A stretch of 64,000 bases of DNA from contig JAOTON010001478.1 of the NCBI GenBank assembly GCA_034440635.1, positions 496,001-560,000 on the forward strand, written 5' to 3'. Source of the DNA: Lepas anatifera (taxonomy: Eukaryota; Arthropoda; Thecostraca; Lepadidae). The notes under the pieces are model-generated. The model had not been told where the DNA came from and searched no databases. It saw only the letters and a program-made list of their open reading frames with translations. Positions 11,415 through 21,230 of the stretch are shown in pieces. The translations under genes were made by a program, and so were the position numbers. Each line of letters begins with the position of its first letter. Position 1 is the stretch's first letter.

Positions 11415-11454
11415 AGCACCCCTCCGGGATTGAGCCGGGATTGAGAGGGGTGCT
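11415..11454. other. Centre of the Penelope palindrome
   Basis: AGCACCCCTC at 11415-11424 pairs with GAGGGGTGCT at 11445-11454 around a 20-base loop made of two near-copies of CGGGATTGAG. The 5' ends of both elements meet here. The doubled loop unit suggests the junction formed by a duplication or template-switch event. Confidence 0.8.
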
Positions 11455-11579
11455 TTTTCTCTTCGTTGACTCTGGAAATCGAAAGAAGGAGGACCCAAAA
11501 CGCAGCCTTGAGTACGCCGGTTACTGGTTTCTGGTCTCAGTCCCAGGTTCCCTGATAGCAGTAGCAGTCAGGCTCCTAT

Positions 11580-12843
11580 GGGACCAAGTAGTTTCGAGAG
11601 CTCGCTCGTGAAATTAAGCGCAAACTCATTGCCGCTTATAAGAATCATCGCCTGGCTCAGAAGCCGAATTTCACTTTGGCTCAGAAGCAAGGATTGGCAG
11701 ACCTCCGGTCGAACTCTGACGTCGTCCTGAAGCCTTCTGACAAGTGCAAGGGTTTTGTCCTCCTGAACAAGGCTGATTACGTACGGAAGATGGAGGTCAC
11801 TACTTCGGCGTATGAGCGAGTGCCCAGAAACCTGCCAGTAAAAATTGAAGCAAAGACTAAGCGCCTTATGCACGCTGTTTTGGACGATATTATACCAAAC
11901 GGCGTTCTGAGAGCACTAATCCCACAATGTTCCCGCACAGCCGAACTGTATGGGTTGCCCGAAGGACCACAAGCCAGACGTACCTCTTCGCCCTATTGTC
12001 TCTGCTTGTGGAGATCCACTAGACAAACTTACCTGGCTCCTGGAGCGCATCACAACACAACTTCTCCCGTTTGTCCCGGCACATCTGAAAAACACAGACG
12101 AGTACCTTGACCGCCTTCGCACTGTGTTTCCCTCGGGCTTCCCAGCTGGTACAATCGTCTTTAGCGTGGATGTCACCAACTTGTATGGAAACATCCCTGT
12201 TGGGGAAGCTTTGGATGCGGTTGAGCGCCTTCTTGAGAGACATAGGAGCATCAACACATACGGGCTCAGCATCCCAGACATCCGCGTTCTGCTTGACCAT
12301 TGTCTCACCAACAACTACCTCAGGTTTGGTGATAACTTCTATAGGCAGACGCAAGGCATCGCAATGGGAAGCAGAGTAGCTCCCCCACTGGCCATCATCT
12401 TCATGAACTGGCTGGAATCTTTGATTTTAGCTAGCCCACATGATCAGCCAGTCGCCACATGCGATATATCGATGATGTATTGGGGATTTGGACGCATGGC
12501 GAGGACTCTCTTAGACTCTTACTTCGATTTTATCAATTCGTTTCATACCAGCATAAAATTCATCATCGAGCACACCGGCACGTCTGGTTCCATCCCTTTT
12601 TTGGATACGCTCATAACGGTTTCCACGTCGGGGGCATACATAACTGAACTTTTCTTCAAACCGATGGCAGCTCCAATCATCCTCCCTTTTGACTCAGCTC
12701 AACCTTGCTCGCTCAAAAATCTGTCATCCGATCTCAGTTTCTTCGGGCACTTCGTAGATCCTCACCCGGAAGCCCTCGTAAGAGGAGCCTCAAAAAGATT
12801 TTCGACCTCTTCTCAAAAAATGGGTACCCGAACCATCTCCTAA
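11580..12843 (+). pseudogene. Penelope-like reverse transcriptase (right copy)
   Basis: The same protein as at 10026-11291, spread over several frames. Relative to the left copy I see one A fewer near 11615, an extra G near 11961 that splits the LPKDHK box, and a missing T near 12454 just before the YIDD box. An A run near 12715 has five bases against six. A T run near 12600 has six bases against five and fits the family frame better than the left copy. Motifs A and B are intact at about 12160 and 12350. Both copies share a frame change near 12515, so it predates the pair or occurred before the duplication. Confidence 0.85.
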
Positions 12844-13432
12844 AAAAGCTGCAGGTCGAAGCTCTAAATCCACGCCCCAGGCCACAAAATCGGGGTAATG
12901 ATGCGCCTCTTGTTTTACCTTTCGTTGACGACGCTCTCGGTGACCAGGTCAAGCGGATCGTTCGAAATTCTGGCCTTCCCATGCGGGTGGCGTGGAGAAG
13001 CGGCACATCCCTGAAGGATCTTTTGGTCAGATCCGCGCTGGAACCAGTGCAGTGCCCTGGGGGAGGCCGTTTCTGCCACGCCTGTCATGCAGGTATCCAT
13101 GGGAAATGTCATGCCAAAAATGTAATTTATAGGATAGATTGTAAGCTTTGCGAACCAGGCAAGTCATTTTATATCGGTGAGAGCCAGAGGGCCGTTAGAC
13201 TAAGATTTAACGAACACTTAGGTGGTGCTAGAAATAAGAGGCAGGAAACACCTTTGGCCAACACAGATTAACCATGCATCCGAATGATGAGCTGACAGCA
13301 GACAACTTGAGCATCAAAATTCTAAAATACGCCAGTGATGGCCCAAACAGAAAAATCGCAGAATCATTCCTCATTCGGCGCTACAGACCTACTCTCAACA
13401 CGCAAACATCTTCCTGGCCACTCTTGCGGTAA
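12705..13432 (+). pseudogene. Linker and GIY-YIG endonuclease (right copy)
   Basis: The open frame at 12705-13271 holds the linker, with the family-typical FSKNGYPNHLLKKL segment, then the CHACH zinc-like cluster, VIYRIDCKLC and FYIGES. A T run near 13252 has three bases where the left copy has four. This truncates the frame soon after the arginine helix, and the remaining part continues in another frame to a stop at 13430-13432. The linker frame shows what joins the two domains in an unbroken member. Confidence 0.88.
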
Positions 13433-13635
13433 ACTCGACATACGGGGACACTTTCTCAGACGCATGCTCAGACATAACACACCATACACATTGTTCCATT
13501 TCACCTTCGGCAAGAGGGTATTGGGACTGCCGACACTTTTGTTTCGACCAAAAGTTTACCTTAGGCCTCCAATCACTCGGTATTTGGAAAAAGGTTACCT
13601 CAGGCCTCTAGCCACCTCCATCTTTCACCCCTCGC

Positions 13636-13659
13636 CTGACGACGGTCCAAGACCGAAAC
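13636..13659 (+). ncRNA. Hammerhead-ribozyme-like motif (right copy)
   Basis: CTGACGA, a GGTC-CAA-GACC stem-loop and GAAAC occur here exactly as in the left copy, downstream of the endonuclease. Conservation of this block while neighbouring homopolymers vary is compatible with a structural role, but the copies are too similar for that to be strong evidence. The same non-canonical base as in the left copy applies. Confidence 0.45.
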
Positions 13660-13840
13660 GTTGCATTTACCTCATCCCACGCTTTTTTCTTCTTATCTTT
13701 ACCTTGACGTAGCCTTTTGGGCTTTTTAGGGTTTAGACGTTTTAGTTTCTGGACTTTGGCGTTTTAGGCTGCCAGTCTTTTAGCGCTTTTACTGTCATCT
13801 GTATCATCTTTTAGGGTCCTAGGTCATTCCCACAACACTC

Positions 13841-14929
13841 CGAGCTGTACACCACATTTTATGATGGCGCTCTTTCCTTGTTTCCGCCCACTTAGAGGCG
13901 GCTATTTTAGAGCAGCAAATCGTGATAAATGGCGGCCGCTGGGGGAGAGGCGCCTTTTCATTCTCTGGTGAATGCAATTTTACGCCAGCTGCAACGTCGA
14001 GCCTTAGATATGAGACGCTGCGAAGAAGGGAAATGTCGAGAGGTCGGCAACCATCACCAACCCGCTCTACCACTGGCCAAATGGTGACGAGCTAACCAAT
14101 TTTCAACTACCCTCCGAGACGAAATATTGCCATCACTGGGGTATGCAGTCACCAAAGTTTCATAATTTGGTGTATATGATTGAGAAGAAATCGGGAAAAT
14201 CACATAGAATAAGAGAACCACAGCCTCCCGATAAACCCTCTGTTTATTTTAGGGTTTCGGAACATTTAATACATCCCTGAGTCAGGCATACACAGGTAAT
14301 GAACGACTGTGATGCGGATGTCTCGCAGTGAAGAACACTTGCCACTTTCTATTGTACTCCGCGAAGAACTCAGAAACAGCAAGGTAGCATAAACTGGAAA
14401 CAAATGTCAGCAACTCATTGAGTATACATTTTGTTCATATTCGACATGTTTCCGTTAATTTGTATCGTAATGATCTTTTAATGAGATAAAGTTTCATCTA
14501 TTTACGAATTTAAACAAAATGGCACAAGAAATTGCGAAAGTACTAAAACTGGGGCTGTATGAAAAAAACAACGAATATTACAAAACTCTGTGAAACTTTC
14601 AAGTAATATTTGCGGGCTCATCATGCTTCAATGCACCAAAAAATACTGAACTGTAACGATTGTGGGAGATTTTGTGTTTCTGCCGATTTTGTGGGGTAGG
14701 CGAATTATTCATCTGTCCTGATGTTCGGTTGGCTAGTTAGGGAGGTATAACACTATTGTCGTATTATAGAACCGTGTATTCTCATGAAACAAGGAAAAGG
14801 GTACATTTTTGGTCTAAAATGGGACAATATTATAACAATAATCCCAGCCAAAAGTGGGGAGAAGGCAACCGCTACTTTACGAAAGTAGGGGGGTATCCAA
14901 CCGGTGTGAGGGATAAGCCAAAGGTCTCA
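13841..14929. other. Unassigned stretch, probably old LINE sequence at its end
   Basis: No domain recognised. The last 200 bases before 14930 precede an L1-like segment that resumes after an insertion, so part of this may belong to the same element. I cannot align it by eye. Confidence 0.35.
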
Positions 14930-14937
14930 GTGCAATC

Positions 14938-15228
14938 CATTGGCGGACGCAGGGGGGATTCCGGCCATGGCCCCCCAAAGCGCTGGGGGGGAAACTATCT
15001 TTTGGGTCCCTCCAAACGCCGGATAAATTAAAAAAGGGTTTACACTAGGTCTGTAGAGCAAAAACTTTTCCCTCCCACCCCCTCTCGGAGAGCGATCATG
15101 TACTTGGTGAGGTAGCTTATACTAGGTCTGTCGAGCACCCAAATTGCACGTCCCATCCACCCCCCCTCCCAGGAGGAGAGGCAGACATGGGTTTGGGCCG
15201 CCCAAACTCGGGTCTGCGTCCGCCCCTG
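14938..15228. mobile_element. Short hAT-like non-autonomous element
   Basis: Ends are CATTGGCGGACGCAGG and CTGCGTCCGCCCCTG, near-matching inverted repeats. They are flanked by 8-base copies GTGCAATC (14930-14937) and GTGAAATC (15229-15236), which differ at one base. The 8-base duplication and CA..GGCGGA ends fit hAT-type insertion. It contains two ACTAGGTCTG words, at 15039-15053 and 15120-15130. Confidence 0.7.
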
Positions 15229-17640
15229 GTGAAATCTCATTCGTAAAGGAAAAATAAGAACAGAGGAATCTCTCATTATTTCCCAGCTAATCCCCATGAC
15301 CTCCGCAGTAATTTTTCAAAAGAGACATATAGACGTAATCCAAAGTAAAACTATTCGTTTCATCTGGAGAGGGCGTCGACCAAAAATTGCTGAGATGTGC
15401 TGTGTCTAGAAATCCAGAATAAGGGCTTGAACGCAACCAAGTTGATATATCTTTATAAAGCGCTGTGTTGCTCTTGGATAAACAGAATATTGAGGAATAT
15501 GAATGTAGGGTTTGCTATAATTTTTCAAAAAAGGGTTCGTATTAAGTTACAGTACATCCAATTGAAGTACAATTTTGCGTGGGTTAAAGACAGAAGACTA
15601 GCTGCATTTTACAAAGAGATTTTAAGTTTGTTCAGAGAAGCGGTCCCCAGCAAAGAACCCACTCGTAGCAAGTAATTCCGTTAACAGATACTGTGGAATG
15701 ATGAAGCTATTCGGGTGAAAGGGATGATAATTTTTAATGCTGCATTGTGCGAAAATAGAATATTCTTTCTTGACTCATTCTTCAATCATCAGGGACAAAT
15801 TTGGGATTCTAATTCGTTTAATCCTCGCCCCGGTGGAGGTGGGGGTGTGTTTGAACACGCCCTCCAGTTTTTCCGGTGGCACAAAAAGGGCGGTGCAAAG
15901 CATCGCCGTACTTAGCACACTTTATCCTTGATTGATTCTGCAACTTTTCCCAAAATCTTAAGGTCAGGTCATCTCAGGTCAGGTCACCAGCGTAGGTTAA
16001 GTGACCTCACCTCTAGAATGTTTAAGATAACATAAGTAAGAACAAGGCTAATCTATCCAATTGAAACTCATATCACATAATGGGCCCACCGAGTGCTACA
16101 AAATATATTCCGGTATTTTATATCGATGACCTAGGATCAGATACAGATCATGACCTGCCCATTGGAAATGCGTGGGGTAAACAGAAAGTGGGCTATATTT
16201 AAGTACATACAGCTGAGAATACCTCAATGTTCTCCAAATCGTAGTATCATGGGCCACTTTCCAGGTCCATGTCGCAGTTTTTCACTTGTACCTCTGAGAG
16301 GTCATCTGGGGCTACTTAAGCAAGTTTTCGGACTTAGGTCACTAATTTTGCAGGAAATTACGATAAAGCTTTTATTTTGATACCATTACGTTTGGATTGT
16401 TACTGCAAGTCGATTGATATGCATATTGACTATGCTAGATTAGAAAGTGACCTTGAACTGACCTCAGGGCAGGTCATTTTTATGTTTGACCTACTATAGT
16501 CATATCATAAATCATTCAATTTGTCGTGATGAGAGGAACCGAATGGTGGCTAAAAATTGATTCTAACTCAACTCTATCAGACGCTAGAGCCCAGAAACTC
16601 TTCTCTAGCATGTTACCTTCTTTGACCTGTCATGACCTCAATATTGACCTTAGGCAAAAGGTGATCAATATAGTTTCGTCATGGATTTTAATTAGCTCTC
16701 CACCAGTGTTTGATTTTTTCGCTATCGCGCATAGGGGCCGATTTCGAGTGGGGGTGTTCAAACACGCCCCCCCACCAGGGCTAAGCTGGCTTGGAGGCCC
16801 ACCGGGGCGGGTGTTAAGGAGAGCAATAATTTGACACGACTTGCTCCTCTTGTTTATATGGGCTGGAGCTGGGCCATTCCTGCGATATGGAGACGGCTTG
16901 CCGTTGACAGTGAAACACTAGCCGTTCAAGAGAAGGTACTTGGCTGCGGCATAGAAGTGAAAGGAAAACATGTTCCGGCAAAGCGGGTTAAAGCAAGATA
17001 CGTTCCAAAAGCAATTATTTTTTTATTATAAATTTTGTCCAGTTTTCTGGTAAGGCTGCTGGAGTCGGAGTCTCACTAAAGTCATCAAGGGACTAGTCAC
17101 GGAGACCCCGACCCCACCACCCGAACGAGCAACTCCTCAATGGAGGGTTAATTTAGAGCCAAAGTTTACGTCCCACAAAATAAGTTAACAAAATAGTTTA
17201 ACGTCATTAAGAAAATAAGCCCCAGAGCGTAAATACAATGGATAAGCGAAGGAGTTGAATAGGCAGAGGACTGGCGTGAAGTATACTTTGTTCCATTCAA
17301 CATCACGAAATCAGCAAAACTTCAAAATTTAGAATATAGAATAGTTCATAGGCTTTTTTCAACTCGAAGATTCTTTTGCACACGAAATATGATAGATGAC
17401 ACATCCAGTGATAGCTGCGGTAACATAACAGCAATTGAGAACTTCTTTGCAGAGCGTAGAGAGGTTAGAAGATTTTGGGACGATCTAGTTAAATAATTAA
17501 CTCTAAGCTTGCCATGCCAAAACAGCTCGCTGGCACTACAACACACATTCTCTTTGGATCATTACAAACATTGAATGTTGTCAATCTTATACTTTTGGCT
17601 GAAAAACAGTTCATTGCTGATGTGAGGTCTAAGGGTGAAT
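15229..17640 (+). pseudogene. Decayed L1/Tx1-like ORF2, 3' portion
   Basis: Translated pieces in shifting frames resemble the C-terminal half of L1/Tx1-type ORF2. They include FIWRGRRPKIAEM near 15360, KALCCSWINRILRN near 15460, LWNDEAIRVKGMIIFNAA near 15690 and LDSFFNHQGQIW near 15770. After the inserted element come VYMGWSWAIPAIWRRL near 16850 and KLQNLEYRIVHRLFSTRRF followed by REVRRFWDDLVK at 17310-17495. Stops and frameshifts are frequent, so it is long dead. It is interrupted by a complete TTAA element at 15822-16813. Reverse transcriptase catalytic motifs are not in the preserved part. The family call rests on these C-terminal patterns. Confidence 0.6.
15822..16813 (+). mobile_element. 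AGGTCA-rich TTAA element, complete copy 2
   Basis: Flanked by TTAA at 15818-15821 and 16814-16817. Inside these, TCCTCGCCCCGGTGG at the left is matched by CCACCGGGGCGGGTG at the right. Each end carries a G-run/C-run hairpin: GGGGGTGTGTTTGAACACGCCC at the left is close to the one in copy 1, and GGGGGTGTTCAAACACGCCC is at the right. The body has dense AGGTCA/TGACCT half-sites at 15960-16010, 16290-16330 and 16445-16490. No coding frame is supported. It sits inside a LINE pseudogene, so the insertion is younger than the LINE. TTAA targeting suggests piggyBac- or Kolobok-type mobilisation, by inference. Confidence 0.8.
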
Positions 17641-17823
17641 AAACAACGATGGGAGTCTATTTAAAATTAATGGAAAAACTAATTTCAAATGAAACAGTGT
17701 ATTGCACAAAAGGACGAAAACATTGATAGATTTAACGGGAAATGGTTAGCATTCATCGACAAACATTTGGAGCTTACCATTTAATTTGCATAATCTGGCT
17801 CACTTCGGTGAGCTGCATGTTAA

Positions 17824-18274
17824 AAGGGAATGTGGCACCTTCACAATGTGATTTTAACTGAGATAGCCAAGTTGTAAAGCAAGTCGGAAAACCCGGTACT
17901 CGATATTTCATTTGTCTTGGAACTCGATATTTCCGTAGAAAAAAGCTAAAACCTACCTGCCACCAGCCCCCCATCAGCCCGTTCGCCGGGCGGGCATTGT
18001 TGTGAGCTGCTGGTGTGACGACATATGCTGACGTCACGATGAGCATCAGCCACTCGAAGCCCTTGAAGCGTTTCAAGTATGGAAGTGGTTGCCAGATCGT
18101 GACATCATTCACAGGCTGCTAGTTATTTCTTTTTCTAGAGAAGTATTTTTAAAAACAAAATATTGAGCTGATTGTACATCTTTCAGAGAAATCATGAGTG
18201 GTTTCATCATTTTTGGCTAAAAGTGCTCCTAATTTCACCAAATTCCAGGATTCGACCAAGGTGCCACATTCCCT
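17824..18274. mobile_element. TTAA-flanked MITE, complete copy
   Basis: Between TTAA sites at 17820-17823 and 18275-18278 lie ends AAGGGAATGTGGCACCTT and GGTGCCACATTCCCT, inverted repeats of about 18 bases. It is 451 bases long and has no coding capacity. Two further copies are recognisable by their ends: 29193 onward and 63852 onward. The two termini differ internally (CACAATGTGATTTTAACT at one end, GGTCGAATCC at the other). Confidence 0.8.
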
Positions 18275-18897
18275 TTAAGGAGTTGTTTTTTAGGTATCTG
18301 TAAGGTGTACGGACTCTGTATGATTACACATTGTGGGAGGGTAGGGATCGGTGGGGTGGGGTGCGTTCGGCGTTGAGACGATGTTGAGTTGTATGAAACT
18401 GCCATGTCCTCGTTGGCATAGTACCTTGGTTTATTTCTATCTTATCACTGAGCTGTTCATGTCTGTGGTATCAGAAACAGTTTCAAGCGCAAAAATTGAA
18501 TTTCTATGCTAGAAAGTAATTTATGCAATCTGCACCTCGATACATCCTGCTTTTCTATGCTCATACTGTGCCTATAACATATATGTTAGAAACAAACGCA
18601 AAAGCGTGATCTGATCAGATAGTAGAACATGGCGTTACAAGTTGAAGTGAACAGAGGTGGGAGCAGATAACTAGGATGATAAAACATGGGCGTGAATAAA
18701 GAAAGTAGCGTAGGCGTGCTGAGATACAACAGAACGGGAGTAAAATGCGACAGGAGAGCGCAGGGGCGCTCAGACCACTGATAATGGACAAGCGTTGGAC
18801 CGTGTGCAAAAGCATTTCCAGAAAATGGGAAATGGTGGTGCAGTGTGCAGAATCATGTTAAGCTAGCATAACATGGGGTTGCACTTGCAAGTGGACT

Positions 18898-18947
18898 CTG
18901 ATCACGACTCCACTCACTGCCTTGGGAGTGAGTGGAGTCGTGATCAG
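18898..18947. other. Perfect 21-bp hairpin
   Basis: The arm at 18898-18918 (CTGATCACGACTCC...) is the exact complement of 18927-18947 around the 8-base loop GCCTTGGG. No T run follows it. It could be a regulatory structure, a tiny foldback or a recent duplication scar. The flanks show no target duplication. Confidence 0.8.
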
Positions 18948-19144
18948 ACAGATGAGAATGGGGTGACCGACACGGAGTTGGAAGTATATCATTGGTAACC
19001 CGACCCGCCTCCTGATTGAAATTTCTGGCCGACGAAGATTGCTAACGGCTTCTCCTGCGCCGGAGCGGCACCAGCCGAGGCCGCAGGCCGAGGTTGTATG
19101 TAGTGGTATTATTGTCTGAAGTAACATACAACTTATTCATGCTG

Positions 19145-19348
19145 CGTGCATGTGTGTATGTGTGTATATATCTATGTATGCATCTATGCATGTATGTATG
19201 TATGTATGTATGCCTGTATGTATGCATGTATCTATACATGCATGTATATGTATGCATGTATGAATGAATGTATGTATGTATGTATGTATGTATGTATGTA
19301 TGCATGCACGTATGTATGTATGTATGTATATATGTATGTATGTACATA
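19145..19348. repeat. (TATG)n microsatellite
   Basis: An imperfect ATGT/TATG tetranucleotide tract with TGCATG interruptions. Open frames across it are by-products. Confidence 0.95.
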
Positions 19349-20371
19349 CCCTTCCAAATCAAAGCCTTTTGATCAGAAGATAATATCAGCTTCCTTAATA
19401 GGCATGCCTACATTTACAGCCCCTCCAGTACCCGCCCCCCCCATACTGACGGTGCAGCCTCAGCGATACAAAGAGCAGGGCATCCACTGCTACCATCAGC
19501 TGATTGATCACTTCCTAGTATCGAACTCCGGTGTCTGCCTCGATACCAGACCTAATACCGCCGGCCTCTGTGGTCCGACAGCTGCCACGGGACTGACCAG
19601 TGACCATTGACCTTTACCCTACGGTCCATAGCCCCGTGACCTTTCTTGGCACTTAAGTTGATTTTATCGTGGACGGGTGTGGTGACAGGATTGACAGCAA
19701 AGCGGGTTGCAATCGGTCTGGTTTCCCTCGATTACCGTCCGCACTAGGCCCTATTGTAGGTTTGTCGCCCTCATTCTCGGAACGGAGAAGACTGGAAAGT
19801 TCTAGGAAGTTGATGCTGTAAGGCGTAAAATATACTCGAGTCCTCGCTTAATATGCTATTGAAAAATGCCAACTAACATTATTAAGCCTGAAGTTAGGGG
19901 AAAGTACCAGCATTTCCCTGAAACCTTAGTCGCGATTTTAGACGCAGTTTTGATGTGTTACCAACCACTAATGATAAGAGCAAATGATTTGCCACCACTG
20001 CCCCGACCGGCAGCGCACACGACCTACCCTGGTATGATATGTCACTACCGCCACTGCCGCAGCGAGACGCAGCCGAAACTTACAGCACAGGTAGACGATA
20101 CATCTGGCCGCAGTTTGTAAGCTTATCGATGATGACACGGTCTCAAAATGTATGTGAAGTGCATATGGTACATGTTTTTGTCTCAGAATTTCATTTTGTC
20201 CAAGGCTGGGGGAAAACTGTTTACAAACTCAAATTTGTCATTCTTTAAACTTTGTAATGACCCTTAGTTTGTTTATATCGTATCCGTTTTCTAAGCCAAG
20301 AATAAAGCACCGAAAATGAGCATCGTTCTCCGCCTTTGTCGCGTTGCGTGGCGAGGGATTCAAAGGCAGCA
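19349..20371. other. Unassigned stretch before the hAT element
   Basis: Mixed composition, no recognisable domain. It ends at the GTTTGGTG target duplication of the next element. Confidence 0.35.
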
Positions 20372-20894
20372 GTTTGGTGCAGCGCTGCCAGATTTGGCGG
20401 ATTTCCGCAAATCTGGAGGATTTGGATATTGATTTGCGGGAAAACTTTGTATCTGGAGGATGGCGGGAAGTCTGGAGGATTGCTCTCATTGAGCGTTCCA
20501 CCTCGTTTATACAGCTAAACTGATATGGGCCTATTTCAGTGACTCTTCCAACCTTCCCCAAGCTCAGTCTGAAGTTGGAAAAGGCTTTACTAAAGTCTTT
20601 CCCCATTAAAAAGCTAATAAAGAGCATCCCAATTTTTTTAGGAGGAGGTTGAAGATGATTTAAGGAGGCTCTAGAATATCACCCAAAAAATAATTCTAGG
20701 GGATGTCTGGAGGTCTACGGAAACTAAAAGCTGATCGAGCTGTGAAAGTGTTCCGTGAAGAAAAATATTACTATTTATGTATTCTTGCGCCTTGTTATAA
20801 CCTTGATATATACCGTGTGACCTTGTTGCTTGTGGGACAGCCGAATAATGATTGTCGTTGAATGAGTTGAGTTATTAAGTTGGCTTTCATTCAG

Positions 20895-21230
20895 GCTCGG
20901 AAAAGGGGGAAGGTTCAGTACGCGCAGAGGTACAAGAAAGATTGGGAACGAGAGCCGGCGCTGAGAGGGTGGCTTCAGCCCTTGGAGGGCGATCCATCCC
21001 GCGCCCGGTGCAAATTTTGTAACTCCACGCATGTAACCAAGCACAAGGACCTTGTTGACCATTCTAATTCCGGCAAATACAAAAAAACTGTATTAGTATC
21101 AAATCAACCAAAATTTGCGGTTCTTTTCCATCAACAAGTAGCAGTCACAAAGAAGATGTGAAAAAGGCGGAGCTGTGCCTGGCATTTCACATTGCTGAGC
21201 ATGGGTCAAATGCATCAGTCGACCATCTTG
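20895..21230 (+). pseudogene. BED-type zinc-finger exon of a hAT transposase
   Basis: The exon is bounded by a plausible acceptor (TTTCATTCAG, exon from 20895) and a consensus donor GTGAGT at 21231-21236. The first part reads RYKKDWEREPALRGWLQP and then C..C (CKFC) with a later H...N..KYKK. This is the pattern of the BED-like finger that opens many hAT-derived proteins and binds DNA. Downstream, KKAELCLAFHIAEHG matches the helix that normally follows the finger, but it is in another frame, with the shift near 21090-21110. The break may be real or an assembly error. In animals this exon also occurs in domesticated zinc-finger genes, but the TIR and target duplication around it favour a transposon. 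Confidence 0.7.

Larger units (their letters stand above)
9029..11434 (-). mobile_element. Penelope-like element, left copy
   Basis: Penelope-like retroelement read leftward, with reverse transcriptase (10026-11291), linker, GIY-YIG endonuclease (9438-9818), a hammerhead-like motif (9211-9234) and a 3' segment rich in CCCTAAAA/CTAAAACG words to about 9029. It is one arm of a palindrome with the right copy, the two 5' ends meeting at 11425-11444. The outer boundary is set by loss of similarity between arms. The arms look more than 95% identical by eye. It is not intact: one-base differences break the frame between the reverse transcriptase and the endonuclease. Confidence 0.9.
11435..13840 (+). 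mobile_element. Penelope-like element, right copy
   Basis: Mirror image of the left copy, read rightward, with the same order: reverse transcriptase, linker, GIY-YIG domain, hammerhead-like motif (13636-13659), then TTTTAGGG-type words to 13840. Similarity to the left copy stops in CACAACACTC. Head-to-head and tandem partial copies are a known habit of this class. Its frames are broken at several single-base positions, so it cannot encode an intact protein as written. Confidence 0.9.

Noticed and set aside
10490..12379. Alternative-frame ORFs of 60-180 codons overlapping the Penelope reverse transcriptases
   Set aside because: They occur identically in both inverted copies as shadows of the real frame.
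13604..13860. Telomere-like TTTAGGG words at the Penelope end
   Set aside because: The words are scattered and irregular (TTTTAGGG, GTTTTAGG), not a telomeric tandem array, so no telomere association is claimed.
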